64,000 nt of DNA. Source: Cannabis sativa (taxonomy: Eukaryota > Streptophyta > Magnoliopsida > Rosales > Cannabaceae). The stretch's first letter is position 1. Every line of letters begins with the position of its first letter. Of this stretch, positions 48,718-60,398 are shown piece after piece. Below the pieces are notes generated by a model that searched no databases, was not told the DNA's origin, and was given only the letters and a program-made list of their open reading frames with translations. Location of the stretch: NCBI RefSeq assembly GCF_029168945.1, contig NC_083604.1:29631686-29695685 (forward strand), read 5' to 3'. Both the position numbers and the translations under genes were made by a program.

Positions 48718-49680
48718 GCAACTAATCCAACTCAACCTTGAACCTATCTCTTCCAGCTTCAAAACTCTTTTTTTATCTTTAACCTTTTTTTGGGGGGGAC
48801 ACGAGACCCCTTAATATTTTTGTAGAGACAAAACGCCATTACTATGAGGCCTTAAATATGCAAATATTATAATTTCTATTTAATATCTAAATTCACCAAG
48901 TAATTCATGATCCTTGAATGAATTTATTTTGCTAAGTTATTCTCGTTTCCATGTTCCTTGAGGTTCTGGTTCCTATGGCCTGAGCCTTAGGATTATGACT
49001 TTATGCTTAGACTTTAGCTTTCTTTTATCAAATTAATTTTTCTAAATTCACTAGAACATGGTCTGATGGCTTAGACCTTGGAATTTAAATAATCCATTTT
49101 ATAAAAATAATTTTTAGTAAGTGTTACTTACTTCTAGATCCTTGAATTTCTAGTTCCAAAGACTTGTTTCTTCTAATTGCATGTCTAATTAACCTGAAAT
49201 AATTATGTTTAAGGGCTGACCTTATTTTGTTTCAATTAACTTGAATTAATCTTTTTGTAGCCTAAACTTATTTTGGTCAACCTGAATTGACTTAATAAAC
49301 TTATTAACTATAAGAATGTGGTAAGATAGTTGCTTACTTCCAATTCCCTGAGGCTCTAATTTCAGGCAGTACTTTTTACTCCCATACTTAATGTTAGTTG
49401 TTAATATTTTTGGACAGATATAAGATATGCTACCCTTAAAGTGATTAAGAGTGTTGACTCTTGGTCACTTCTTACAAAACTAAATATTTAGATAAACATG
49501 CCTTCTATTTTTATTTAATTAATTCCTGCCCTGAGGCATATATGGAAGTCGAGCAAAAAATAAAATGCAGAAAAAGAAAAGGAAACGACCACCCCCAGTG
49601 TACTGATCGTATCGATGCGATTGGTCTACTTTCCATGCTCTTAGAATTTGTGATCCATTAATTTGTTTTAAATGATACGT
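48718..49680. other. Spacer between antisense gene and pol of E
   Basis: AT-rich, no supported frame. It includes a G run followed by ACACGAGACCCC at about 48792-48812. It lies between the tail-to-tail ends of the antisense gene (plus) and the integrase (minus). Confidence 0.5.
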
Positions 49681-50696
49681 TCCATCACATATTATTTTTA
49701 ATTTTATATGGTCCTTCCCAGTTTAGTCCAAGGACCCCCACTCTTGGCTCCTAAGAGGCTAAAAATACTATTCCCAAAACCAAATCACAAAGTTTGAAAT
49801 TTTGACATTTAACCTTGGAATTGAAATATTTAAATTTTTTTTCTTGGTACATCTAGAGTTGGACTTGTGACTGCTCTTAAAGATCTTCAATTAGATTTAG
49901 AGATTGTTGAAGTAATGCATGAATTCAAGCTAGGTCATCAGTCTCACTTATGTGAGAAGGTACTGTGGTTTCTACTGGGATCACTACTTCACATCCAATT
50001 GGCCATTGAATAAGGAGTGTGTTCTATTGAAGTCCTTTTTCTATCTTGTATCCCTAAAAAACTCTTGGAAGTTCTTCCGGCCAGTGTGCTTTGAATGCTT
50101 CAAGCTTTTTCTCCAAAGTCATTTTCAGAATCTTATTTATGGCTTCCACTTGTCCATTTTTTTGTGGTCTTGCCAATGCTGAAAAACTTTTGATAATTCT
50201 GTGCTTGACATGAAACTTAGTAAAGTGATCACTATTGAATTTTTTCCATTATCATACATGATGTTGTGTGCAAGACCATAACGACATACAATGTTGTTGA
50301 CGATAAAGTCCAAGGCCTTCGTGGAAGTTATCGTGTTCATAGGCTCAACTTCCACCCACATGGTGAAGTAACAACAACAATCATGGTGAATTTGACCCCT
50401 CCTTTTCTAGTTGGAAGTGATCCTACCGAATAGATTCCCCAAATAGAAAAAGGCGACGTACTTCTCTTCAGGGTTATCTCTATTGGCGAAGCTCTAGGAA
50501 CTTTGGAATAACGTTGGCACTACTCACATTTTTGGACATATGTGATAAATTCCTTCTTCATAGTTGGCCAAAAGTATCCTTGGCGAATGATCTTCTTGGA
50601 GAAACTTGGTTTGGATGTATGATGTCAATAAAATCCTTCGTGTATTTCATGTATAACAGTGGTTATCTCGATTTCAACTATACACCTCAAGTATGA
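49681..50696 (-). pseudogene. Element E integrase remnant (Tat-type Ty3/gypsy)
   Basis: Minus-strand integrase in pieces. The segment nearest 50696 carries a short (L)RC...IHEGF stretch and then RQGYFWPTMKKEFITYVQKC (about 50525-50590), the zinc-finger region. The core follows at 50137-50361 with WVEVEPMNTIT, VCRYGLAHNIMYDNGK (a catalytic D) and later residues. The C-terminal GDLVL and G..GP.WEGPY-like region lies at about 49706-49800. These motifs are typical of the Tat group (Ogre/Retand/Grande-like), not of the Tekay elements A, C and D. It has several stops and shifts. The frame is cut at 50696 by element A and continues on its other side at 60316. Confidence 0.8.
50692..50696. repeat. 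Target-site duplication of A, left
   Basis: TATGA, identical to 60316-60320. Confidence 0.95.
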
Positions 50697-51829
50697 TGTA
50701 AAGCCCGCTTAGTTAATTTGGAATTATCAGTTAATTGTGATTAATTATGAAATTATTTATAGCTATTTAAATAATTTATTATACTGTTATTTATGGAATT
50801 CAGAAATGCATGGTTATGTTATTCAGTAGTTTTCATATTTTGCATTTCCGGTGCCCGGTATTTTGGAACTCGGCGTTTGGCTCAGTAGAAATCACAACCT
50901 AGTATGTTAGTAGTTTGGGGACGGGTTTTAGACTTTGGGAATGTCGGGAATGGCCGGGAATTTAGAATTTCCCAAAAATACCCCTTTAGTATAATTTATG
51001 TGGTTTTATGGTGGAGGGGCAAAATGGTCTTTTTGCCCCATTAGTATTTTGTCTTTGGTGATTTCATGAATTGGAAAATAAATGTTATTTTATTTAATTA
51101 TTGGCTGAAATGTAAGTTGATATGTGGCTTTATGTGTATTCCTTCATTTTTATCAAAAAAATTACTAAGTTAAAAATTAGAAAAAAAAAAATTGGACAAA
51201 GCTTTCTCTCTCTTTTCCCTCTCTCTCTTTTCGGCTGGTGGTGGCTGTGCAAAGGGCTAGGTTTTGCTTGGTTAATTCTAGTGGTTTAGCAAGATCAAAG
51301 TGATTTTCATTGAGGTATTTCTTGGTTTTAGTTTCTTACCTTGTTTTTCTTGAAATTTAAGTTGAAAATAGTTGTTGCATGCTTGAATCTTTGATTTTGT
51401 TGCTGCTGAAATCTTGTTGTTGTTTCTGAGATTTAAGTATGTTGATTTGTGGTTATTTAGGTTGTTAGTAATGAATGTTAATGGCTTTGCTCAAAATTGG
51501 AATTTTTAGCTCAAAATATGGTTTTCAAAGAGAATTGATTGAATCTGTTGCTGGGTTGTTGTTGATGTTTTTATTTGATTTCAGAAGCTATTTTAAGCAT
51601 GTTTAAGTAGAATTAAGCTGCTTGGTATGCATGTTGTTTAGATTTGCTCAAGTTTGAGTTTAGAACTCAAAGCTTGAGCTCCAATGGTGATTTTTGTTTC
51701 TGTGTATTCTGGGTTGTTTTGAGGCCTTAGAAATGTTCTAGGGAAGGTTTAGAACAGGTCTGGAAAGTTTGAATCAATTTGGGGTTGAATTGGTCGAGTT
51801 ATGAAAATTTGATGTTGCTGCCTGCGAGG

Positions 51830-51921
51830 AACCGGAATTCCGGTTGTGCATCCGGAATTCCGGATGAGGGTCCTGAATTTCCCAGAACCGGAATTCCGGT
51901 TGGGCAACCGGTCTACCGGTT
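51830..51921. repeat. Palindrome cluster in LTR
   Basis: Four inverted repeats in 92 bases: AACCGGAATTCCGGTT at 51830-51845 and 51886-51901, TCCGGAATTCCGGA at 51851-51864 and AACCGGTCTACCGGTT at 51906-51921. The same cluster lies in the 3' LTR (59121-59212), with variants in C (about 11430-11490 and 28720-28790) and D (41886-41930). Confidence 0.9.
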
Positions 51922-52254
51922 GGGGAATTTTCAGAACCCGTGTTTTTCCTCGTTTTTATGTTTTAAGGGGTATTGCCATGCTTTTTATCGATAGGGAAAC
52001 TTTTAGTTCCTAGTTTTAGTCCCCGGGAAGTGATTTAGCGTGTCACTTATAGCGTTGTGATTTTTATGGTTTAGGAGCCAGTAATCCGCCGCTCAGCTTC
52101 AGTTCCAGTCAGGTTGACCGGCACACCTGAATTCGGAATCCAGGTAAGATTAGTATAACAGTATGCATATGTAGATTACATGTTTAGCGAGCATGTAGGA
52201 AGCCTGTTAGATTACATTAGTTGTATGTTGGCTTCGAACCATCCAACCCTGTCA

Positions 52255-52481
52255 CGTCGGTACAGGCTGGAGTATGACCGGCGGGAGTATGACCGGTTCG
52301 ACCGATCAGCCGACACTTGGTTGGTGGTTCCGTACTATTGACGTATCCCGTCGGTACAGCCGGAGTATGACCAAGAAGCGGAGTATGACCGGTTCGACCG
52401 ATCGGGAGGATATAGTAACACGTCGGTACAGCCGGAGTATGACCAAGCAATGGAGTATGACCGGTTCGACCGATCAGGTTG
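52255..52481. repeat. Tandem repeat block in LTR (element A)
   Basis: Three units starting CGTCGGTAC at 52255, 52349 and 52421, each with two GGAGTATGACC words and a GGTTCGACCGATC end. Reverse homologue of the block in C. Confidence 0.85.
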
Positions 52482-53025
52482 TTACGTGTCAATAGTACCG
52501 TCCCTATGAACGTTCAGAACTCAGTACCATGTTGGACATGGCAGTAGTGGCTCAGTATCGTGTTGGACACGGCAGTAGCGGGACTCAGTATCGTGTTGGA
52601 CACGGCAGTTAGAATTATGTATGAGTATTATTATGCTTTTCTTACTGAGTCTGTTGACTCACAGTTCTACGTTATGTGTAGGTAAAGGCAAGGCTAAAGC
52701 TGATGGACCGTGAGCGAGCTTGAGAAGATTGTACATGTCGGGGCGGTTAGGCCTGGAGCGTACGATCATCGGGACAGCGAGGCTGATTTTTGTAACTGGT
52801 CGTTAGACGACTTTTATTTTATGTAACAGTTAAACAGTTAAATCTTTTTGTAAATGATTTTATAATCGGGATCCCGAGTCTTTTGTAATATTGTTTTATA
52901 AGTTTAATTAAAAAGCAAAATTTTAATTAATCACGTTTTTCCATAAACCTCGTTGATTAGCAACGAGCTGCACAGTACGTTTAAAAATCACGTAATACTC
53001 CTATGGTAGTTAGGGTGTTACAATT

Positions 53026-53038
53026 TGGTATCAGAGCC
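53026..53038 (+). promoter_or_regulatory. Element A primer-binding site (tRNA-iMet)
   Basis: TGGTATCAGAGCC, a perfect initiator-methionine site, three bases after the LTR end. Confidence 0.93.
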
Positions 53039-53304
53039 GCCAGGTTGTCTTCCGAAGATCGTCACGACATGTAGAATCATCATCAGCAGTTAGCTCGTTT
53101 CACGGTTCAGTAAGCCTTTATTGCTTTAGTAGTTTATTTTATTCAGTTATGAAAAAGAAAAGCCCGTTAGGAAGCATGTTAGTAGCCTGATAGTAGAATA
53201 GGCGCATGTTTCGTTTTTAATTTCCAAATTAAGCGGCATTAGTAAGCTCTCCTTGAATACGACCTGATATGCCAACTCTTGGTTTCGCAGGCGGTTCTAA
53301 CTAG
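53039..53304 (+). other. Element A leader
   Basis: 266 bases between the primer-binding site and the gag ATG. No upstream frame of note. Homologous to 27418-27656 of element C in reverse. Confidence 0.7.
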
Positions 53305-56214
53305 ATGGACGCCAGGCGGACCACCAGGAGTCAGGGCAACTCAGTGGGGTCGAATCAAGGTCAGGGAGCTCAGTTTCCCCCACCTGTTAGAGGCCGAGGT
53401 AGAGGTCCCCGTGGCAGGGCTCGTGGTCGGGGTGATGAGAACCGGCCACAGGCTGCCCAGGCTCCCCCAGCCGATCAGGGAGCCCAGAACTGGGAGTTAC
53501 GGTTTGCGGAAATGCAAGCCCGGATAGAAGAGCAAGACCTCGAGATTCAGAGGTTGAGACAGCAGGGTGCTCCCGCGGCCCGGTGCCGTAGTTCCGGTGG
53601 CACCGCCCCTGCCGCCTGTGCCGAGATAGTGGTGGCGGCCCATAGATTGGAACCTTTGTATGAGCGGTTCCAGAAGCAAGCACCTCCGGTTTTCCTGGGA
53701 GGTCCGGACGTAATGAAAGCCGAGCAATGGCTGACGGTGATCACCAAGATTCTGAATTTCATGGGTGTCACCGGTAACGACAGAGTGGTGTGCGCCACGT
53801 TTCAGTTCCAGGAGGACGCTTTGGTCTGGTGGGACATGGTGTCTCAGATCCATGACGTCACCACCATGACCTGGGAAAGGTTCCAGGAACTCTTCAACGC
53901 AAAGTATTACAATGAGGCGGTCAGAAGCGCCAAGAGGAAAGAGTTCGCTCACCTGACCCAGCGTGAGAACATGAGCGTCACTGAGTATACTACTCAGTTT
54001 GATCGGTTGGCGAGGTTATCCTCGGGAATTGTGCCGACCGACTTCAGCAAGAAGGAGAAGTATCTGGACGGGTTGAATGCCAGGATCAGGCATGACTTGA
54101 TGATCACCACCGACGACAGCACCACCTATGCTCAGATGGTGGAGAAGGCACTGCGAGCTGAGGGCGCAGTTGGGTGCATGTCAGAATCAGCCAGTACTCC
54201 GGTGAGTGGCGGAGCTCCTACCCCTCCTGCATCAGGCTATAGCAGGGGGAGTAGTGGTTCGGCCATTGATCAGAGGAAGAGAGCACCCACTGCTTCCGGT
54301 GGCTCGAGTCAGAACAAAAGTTTCCGGGGGAACCAGATCAGAGGGAGTCGTCCTGGTGATACTGAGACCCGATTCTCCTATCGCGAGTGCCCTAGCTGCA
54401 AGAGGCACCATCGGGGTGATTGCAAAGGTCAGGGATGCTTTCACTGTGGCATGCCCGGACACTTCAAGAGGGACTGTCCCCAGCTCCGACCAGAGGCACC
54501 GCGAGCTCCAGCGATACCCACTCCAGCCAGGGTATTTGCTATCACTCAGGCTGATGCAGATGCCAGCCCATCAGTTGTCACAGGTCAGCTTTCTATTAAC
54601 AACTCGCTATATTCAGTGCTGTTTGATTCTGGGGCTACACATTCTTATGTGGCGGCCAGAGTCTTTAGTAATTTGGGTAGACCGTATGATAGATATGAAT
54701 CAGGGTTTGGAACCCTGTTACCTGGCGGAGAATTGGTTATCTCCAATAGGTGGATTAGGTCTATGCCGATTAGGATAGATGGTAGAGAGTTAAGTGCTGA
54801 TCTGATAGAGATGAGTTTAGTCGAATTCGATATTATTTTAGGAATGGATTTCCTATCTAAATATTCGACGAGCATTGACTGTAAAAGGAAGATGGTGATC
54901 TTCCAACCGGAAAGTGAAGAACCATTTGTATTTGTTGGTTCGGTTCAGGGATCTCGGATCCCGGTGATCTCGGCTATGTCAGCGAGAGAATTATTGCACG
55001 GCGGTTGCTTAGGGTTTCTGGCCGTGGTAGTGGACACCACTCGGCCAGATACCATTCGGCCAGAAGACATTAAAGTGGTTCGGGAATTTTTGGATGTTTT
55101 TCCCGAAGAACTTCCAGGGTTACCACCTCAGCGGGAGATTGATTTCGTGATAGACTTGGCACAAGGGGTGGAACCGGTTTCCAAAGCCCCGTATAGAATG
55201 GCTCCAGCTGAACTTAAGGAATTAAAGATTCAGCTCCAAGGGTTGCTTGACATAGGGTTCATTCGGCCCAGTGTGTCACCCTGGGGAGCCCCGGTTTTAT
55301 TCGTCAAGAAGAAGGATGGATCTATGAGGATGTGCATCGACTACAGGGAGTTGAACAAGTTGACGGTGAAGAATAAATATCCATTACCTAGGATCGATGA
55401 CTTGCTCGATCAGCTTCAGGGGAAGACGGTCTTTTTCGAGATTGATCTCCGCTCGGGTTATCATCAGTTGAGAATCCGAGAGGAGGACATTCCAAAGACG
55501 GCTTTCCGCACTAGGTATGGACATTATGAATTTCTGGTTATGTCATTCGGACTAACCAATGCTCCTGCAGCATTCATGGACCTGATGAATAGAGTATTCA
55601 AGGATTTCCTCGATATCTGTGTGATTGTGTTTATCGACGACATCCTCGTGTACTCTCAATCAGAAGAGGAGCATGAGTTACATCTTCAGATGGTACTGCA
55701 ACGGCTTCGAGAACATATGCTTTATGCCAAGTTCAAGAAATGTGAGTTCTGGCTATCTCAGGTGTCCTTCCTAGGGCACATTGTGAGCAAAGACGGGATC
55801 AAGGTGGATCCCGGGAAGATTGAATCCGTCAGGGATTGGCCGAAACCGAAGACAGTGACAGAGATCAGAAGCTTCTTTGGTTTAGCTGGGTATTACCGTA
55901 GGTTCGTCGAAGGGTTATCCAAAATTTCAATGCCCCTAACCGAGCTTACAAAGAAGAATCAGCGGTTTATCTGGTCAGATAAATGTGAAGCTAGTTTTCA
56001 GGAGCTGAAACAGAGGTTGATTACTGCTCCAGTGCTAGCTTTGCCTTCAGACAAGGAGAAGTTCGTAGTATATTGTGACGCATCCAAACAGGGTTTGGGG
56101 TGTGTGTTGATGCAAGTCGATCGGGTCATCGCTTATGCCTCCCGTCAGTTAAAGGATTATGAACAGCGATACCCGACTCATGATCTAGAATTGGCCGCAG
56201 TGGTTTTGCACTGA
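53305..56214 (+). CDS. gag-pol: Element A Gag-protease-RT-RNase H (5' part of polyprotein)
   Basis: 969 codons from [10 protein letters not shown]. An arginine/glycine-rich N-terminus (25-45) is followed by the retrotransposon Gag domain (about 120-285), a CCHC knuckle C378-F-H-C381...H386...C391, an aspartic protease with [10 protein letters not shown] (catalytic D441), reverse transcriptase with the D714 region ([11 protein letters not shown]) and FIDDIL (776-781), and RNase H with YCDASKQG (D924) and DLE (E962). The RT would copy element RNA in cytoplasmic particles. It ends early: the T run at 56204-56207 has four Ts where element C has five, so the frame shifts and stops at TGA 56212-56214 in mid RNase H. 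The start is the first ATG after the primer-binding site and matches the homologous ATG of C. Confidence 0.93.
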   Translation: MDARRTTRSQGNSVGSNQGQGAQFPPPVRGRGRGPRGRARGRGDENRPQAAQAPPADQGAQNWELRFAEMQARIEEQDLEIQRLRQQGAPAARCRSSGGTAPAACAEIVVAAHRLEPLYERFQKQAPPVFLGGPDVMKAEQWLTVITKILNFMGVTGNDRVVCATFQFQEDALVWWDMVSQIHDVTTMTWERFQELFNAKYYNEAVRSAKRKEFAHLTQRENMSVTEYTTQFDRLARLSSGIVPTDFSKKEKYLDGLNARIRHDLMITTDDSTTYAQMVEKALRAEGAVGCMSESASTPVSGGAPTPPASGYSRGSSGSAIDQRKRAPTASGGSSQNKSFRGNQIRGSRPGDTETRFSYRECPSCKRHHRGDCKGQGCFHCGMPGHFKRDCPQLRPEAPRAPAIPTPARVFAITQADADASPSVVTGQLSINNSLYSVLFDSGATHSYVAARVFSNLGRPYDRYESGFGTLLPGGELVISNRWIRSMPIRIDGRELSADLIEMSLVEFDIILGMDFLSKYSTSIDCKRKMVIFQPESEEPFVFVGSVQGSRIPVISAMSARELLHGGCLGFLAVVVDTTRPDTIRPEDIKVVREFLDVFPEELPGLPPQREIDFVIDLAQGVEPVSKAPYRMAPAELKELKIQLQGLLDIGFIRPSVSPWGAPVLFVKKKDGSMRMCIDYRELNKLTVKNKYPLPRIDDLLDQLQGKTVFFEIDLRSGYHQLRIREEDIPKTAFRTRYGHYEFLVMSFGLTNAPAAFMDLMNRVFKDFLDICVIVFIDDILVYSQSEEEHELHLQMVLQRLREHMLYAKFKKCEFWLSQVSFLGHIVSKDGIKVDPGKIESVRDWPKPKTVTEIRSFFGLAGYYRRFVEGLSKISMPLTELTKKNQRFIWSDKCEASFQELKQRLITAPVLALPSDKEKFVVYCDASKQGLGCVLMQVDRVIAYASRQLKDYEQRYPTHDLELAAVVLH

Positions 56215-57272
56215 AGATTTGGCGGCACTACCTTTATGGGGAGAAGTGTGAGATCTATACCGACCATAAAAGTCTCAAGTATTTCTTTACTCAGAAAGAT
56301 TTGAATATGAGACAAAGGCGTTGGTTGGAATTAGTGAAGGATTACGATTGTGAGATCCTCTATCATCCCGGAAAAGCCAATGTAGTGGCAGATGCCCTGA
56401 GCAGAAAGGGTCCCGGACAAGTAGCTAGTATGGTTCAGATCTCACCTCAGCTAGCAGAGGATATGGTTAGATCCAGCATTGAGTTTGTGGTAGGTCAGCT
56501 TCACAACTTAACGCTGCAATCTGATCTGTTGGAAAGAATAAAAGTCGCTCAGATGACAGATCCGGAGTTAGTGAAAATCCGAGATGAGGTGTTGGCTGGT
56601 CAAGCCAAGGACTTTTCAGTGTCAGTTAGTGGGATGCTTTTGTATAAAGCCAGGGTTTGTGTTCTGAACAGTGTGGAACTTAGAAATGAGATCTTTGAGG
56701 AGGCTCATTCTACCCCGTATTCTCTGCATCCCGGCACCACTAAGATGTACCAAGATTTAAAACCGTACTTCTGGTGGAGCGGTATGAAGAAGAATTTGGT
56801 AGAATTCGTATCGAGATGCCTCACTTGTCAGCAGATTAAGGCTGAACATCAGAGACCAGCAGGGTTGTTGCAGCCTCTAACCCTACCAGAATGGAAATGG
56901 GAGGATATTATGATGGATTTTGTGGTCGGGTTACCTAGGACCACGGGTTTATTTGATTCCATATGGGTAGTGGTGGATCGATTTACGAAATCTGCTCATT
57001 TTCTGCCGGTAAGAACAACATTTTCAGTGGATCAGTTGGCAGAACTGTATGTCAGAGAGATAGTGAGACTTCACGGAGTACCGAAGTCTATAGTTTCGGA
57101 TAGGGATCCGAAGTTCACCTCCAAATTTTGGCAAAGTTTGCAACGGGCAATGGGTACAAAGCTGAAATTCAGTACAGCATTCCATCCTCAGACAGATGGT
57201 CAGTCCGAAAGGACCATTCAAATATTGGAGGATATGTTGAGAGCCTGTGTTATGGACTTTGAAGGCTCATAG
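56211..57272 (+). pseudogene. pol: Element A RNase H end and integrase (shifted frame)
   Basis: It continues the polyprotein one frame away. It contains TDHKSLKYF (RNase H), the [21 protein letters not shown] linker, the integrase zinc finger ([15 protein letters not shown] ... CLTCQQIK) and the integrase core with [23 protein letters not shown] and [12 protein letters not shown], where the D, D and E catalytic residues are present. The first in-frame ATG is at 56301, but the homologous frame begins at the shift near 56207. It ends at TAG 57270-57272, where element C has a tryptophan codon. TGG to TAG is a single G to A change, and the next codons also show G to A. Confidence 0.88.
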
Positions 57273-57989
57273 AATAAGTATCTACCGTTGATAGAATTAT
57301 CTTACAACAACAGTTATCAGAGTACGATAGGGATGGCTCCCTATGAACTGTTGTACGGTAGGAAATGTAGATCCCCTATCCACTGGGATGAGACAGGGGA
57401 GAGGAAATACCTAGGTCCTGAGTCAGTACAGCAGAACAATGAGGCAATAGAGAAGATAAAAGCTAGAATGCTTGCCTCACAGAGCAGACAGAAGAGTTAC
57501 GCAGATCCGAAACGCAGAGATGTTGAGTTCCAAGTAGGGGAACATGTGTTTTTACGGGTATCTCCGATGAAGGGGATTAAACGTTTTGGGAAAAGAGGCA
57601 AGTTATGCCCTAGATTTACAGGACCTTTCGAGATTCTCGAGAAGATAGGTCAAGTGGCATATCGGTTAGCATTGCCTCCAGCCTTATCAGCAGTTCACAA
57701 CGTATTCCATGTCTCGATGTTGAGAAAATACGTTTCAGACCCCTCTCATATACTCAGTTATGAGAGTCTTGAGCTACAGCCAGACATGACTTTTGAGGAA
57801 CAGCCAGTGCAGATCCTGGATAGATAGGATAAAGTCCTTCGGAATAAGACCATAGCATTGGTCAAAGTTCTCTGGAGAAACAGCAAGGTGGAGGAAGCCA
57901 CCTGGGAGCTAGAGTCAGATATGAGAGCTCAATATCCAGAGTTATTCAGGTTAGATTTCGGGGACGAAATCCTTTTAAGGGGGGGATAG
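57273..57989 (+). pseudogene. pol: Element A integrase C-terminus and chromodomain
   Basis: Same frame as the preceding integrase part. It holds MIELSYNNSYQSTIGMAPYE, the GKLCPRFTGPFEIL module, then a stop TAG at 57825-57827 where D has a lysine codon. The chromodomain follows (57834-57950: VLRNKTIALVKVLWRN, EEATWELESDMR) and the polyprotein ends at TAG 57987-57989. In chromoviruses this domain is thought to guide integration to heterochromatin. The end overlaps the polypurine tract. Confidence 0.88.
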
Positions 57990-57990
57990 T
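57974..57990 (+). promoter_or_regulatory. Element A polypurine tract
   Basis: TTTAAGGGGGGGATAGT directly before the 3' LTR. It also encodes the last residues of pol. Confidence 0.88.
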
Positions 57991-60315
57991 TGTAAAGCCC
58001 GCTTAGTTAATTTGGAAATTATCAGTTAATTGTGATTAATTATGAAATTATTTATAGCTATTTAAATAATTTATTATACTGTTATTTATGGAATTCAGAA
58101 ATGCATGGTTATGTTATTCAGTAGTTTTCATATTTTGCATTTCCGGTGCCCGGTATTTTGGAACTCGGCGTTTGGCTCAGTAGAAATCACAACTTAGTAT
58201 GTTAGTAGTTTGGGGACGGGTTTTAGACTTTGGGAATGTCGGGAATGGCCGGGAATTTAGAATTTCCCAAAAATACCCCTTTAGTATAATTTATGTGGTT
58301 TTATGGTGGAGGGGCAAAATGGTCTTTTTGCCCCATTAGTATTTTGTCTTTGGTGATTTCATGAATTGGAAAATAAATGTTATTTTATTTAATTATTGGC
58401 TGAAATGTAAGTTGATGTGTGGCTTTATGTGTATTCCTTCATTTTTATCAAAAAAATTACTAAGTTAAAAATTAGAAAAAAAAAATTGGACAAAGCTTTC
58501 TCTCTCTTTTCCCTCTCTCTCTTTTCGGCTGGTGGTGGCTGTGCAAAGGGCTGGTTTTGCTTGGTTAATTCTAGTGGTTTAGCAAGATCAAAGTGATTTT
58601 CATTGAGGTATTTCTTGGTTTTAGTTTCTTACCTTGTTCTTCTTGAAATTTATGTTGGAAATAGTTGTTGCATGCTTGAATCTTTGATTTTGTTGCTGCT
58701 GAAATCTTGTTGTTGTTTCTGAGATTTAAGTATGTTGATTTGTGGTTATTTAGGTTGTTAGTAATGAATGTTAATTGCTTTGCTCAAAATTGGAATTTTT
58801 AGCTCAAAATATGGTTTTCAAAGAGAATTGATTGAATCTGTTGCTGGGTTGTTGTTGATGTTTTTATTTGATTTCAGAAGCTATTTTAAGCATGTTTAAG
58901 TAGAATTAAGCTGCTTGGTATGCATGTTGTTTAGATTTTCTCAAGTTTGAGTTTAGAACTCAAAGCTTGAGCTCCAATGGTGATTTTTGTTTCTGTGTAT
59001 TCTGGGTTGTTTTGAGGCCTTAGAAATGTTCTAGGGAAGGTTTAGAACAGGTCTGGAAAGTTTGAATCAATTTGGGGTTGAATTGGTCGAGTTATGAAAA
59101 TTTGATGTTGTCGTGCGAGGAACCGGAATTCCGGTTGTGCATCCGGAATTCCGGATGAGGGTCCTGAATTTCCCAGAACCGGAATTCCGGTTGGGCAACC
59201 GGTCTACCGGTTGGGGAATTTTCAGAACCCGTGTTTTTCCTCGTTTTTATGTTTTAAGGGGTATTGCCATGCTTTTTATCGATAGGGAAACTTTTAGTTC
59301 CTAGTTTTAGTCCACGGGAAGTGATTTAGCGTGTCACTTATAGCGTTGTGATTTTTATGGTTTAGGAGCCAGTAATCCGCCGCTCAGCTTCAGTTCCAGT
59401 CAGGTTGACCGACACACCTGAATTCGGAATCCAGGTAAGATTAGTATAACAGTATGCATATGTAGATTACATGTTTAGCGAGCATGTAGGAAGCCTGTTA
59501 GATTACATGAGTTGTATGTTGGCTTCGAACCATCCAACCCTGTCACGTCGGTACAGGCTGGAGTATGACCAGCAGCCGGAGTATGACCGGTTCGACCGAT
59601 CAGGCTGACACTTGGTTGGTGGTTCCGTACTATTGACGTATCCCGTCGGTACGAGCCGGAGTATGACCAAGCCGGAGTATGACCGGTTCGACCGATCGGG
59701 AGGATATAGTAACACGTCGGTACAGCCGGAGTATGACCGGCGGCGGAGTATGACCGGTTCGACCGATCAGGTTGTTACGTGTCAATAGTACCGTCCCTAT
59801 GAACGTTCAGAACTCAGTACCATGTTGGACATGGCAGTAGTGGCTCAGTATCGTGTTGGACACGGCAGTAGCGGGACTCAGTATCGTGTTGGACACGGCA
59901 GTTAGAATTATGTATGAGTATTATTATGCTTTTCTTACTGAGTCTGTCGACTCACAGTTCTACGTTATGTGTAGGTAAAGGCAAGGCTAAAGCTGATGGA
60001 CCGTGAGCGAGCTTGAGAAGATTGTACATTTTGGGGCGGTTAGGCCTGGAGCGTACGATCATCGGGACAGCGAGGCTGATTTTTGTAACTGGTCGTTAGA
60101 CGACTTTTATTTTATGTAACAATTAAACAGTTAAATCTTTTTGTAAATGATTTTATAATCGGGATCCCGAGTCTTTTGTAATATTGTTTTATAAGTTTAA
60201 TTAAAAAGCAAAATTTTAATTAATCACGTTTTTCCATAAACCTCGTTGATTAGCAACGAGCTGCACAGTACGTTTAAAAATCACGTAATACTCCTATGGT
60301 AGTTAGGGTGTTAGA
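57991..60315 (+). mobile_element. Element A 3' LTR
   Basis: 2325 bp, TGTAAAGCCCGC...GGGTGTTAGA. The final CA has become GA by one change relative to the 5' LTR. The TATGA duplication follows. Confidence 0.95.
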
Positions 60316-60398
60316 TATGACATTGATAACCATCTTTTGTATAATTTTCCATCCATGAGCACATACCTTGGGGATTGATATTGAATCTTCTATGCAAC
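60316..60398 (-). pseudogene. Element E pol fragment beyond element A
   Basis: 83 bases of minus-strand coding sequence upstream of the integrase zinc finger. It encodes a MDGKLYKRWLSM-like stretch resembling the DGVLYRR...P/LLRCL region of Ty3/gypsy pol. Its frame is the one that resumes at 50696 if one TATGA copy and element A are discounted. The right end is cut by the element F LTR at 60399. Confidence 0.75.

Larger units (their letters stand above)
50697..53022 (+). mobile_element. Element A 5' LTR
   Basis: 2326 bp, TGTAAAGCCCGC...GGGTGTTACA. It contains a palindrome cluster (51830-51921), a tandem block (52255-52481) and a second repeat block with GTGTTGGACACGGC (about 52520-52610). 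Confidence 0.95.
50697..60315 (+). mobile_element. Element A: complete Tekay-like chromovirus
   Basis: 9.62 kb: two LTRs of 2326 and 2325 bp, an iMet primer-binding site, gag-pol with chromodomain, and a polypurine tract, flanked by TATGA duplications. The LTRs are nearly identical over long stretches and gag-pol is almost intact, so it is the youngest gypsy element in the window. It lies in the integrase gene of element E, in the opposite orientation. Confidence 0.95.

Noticed and set aside
52255..52481. Regularly spaced repeats as a CRISPR-like array
   Set aside because: Units are imperfect, lie within an LTR, recur identically in the partner LTR and are in a plant genome.
53387..54875. 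Long frames on the minus strand and in other plus frames opposite element A gag-pol
   Set aside because: They are shadows of the real Gag-protease frame.
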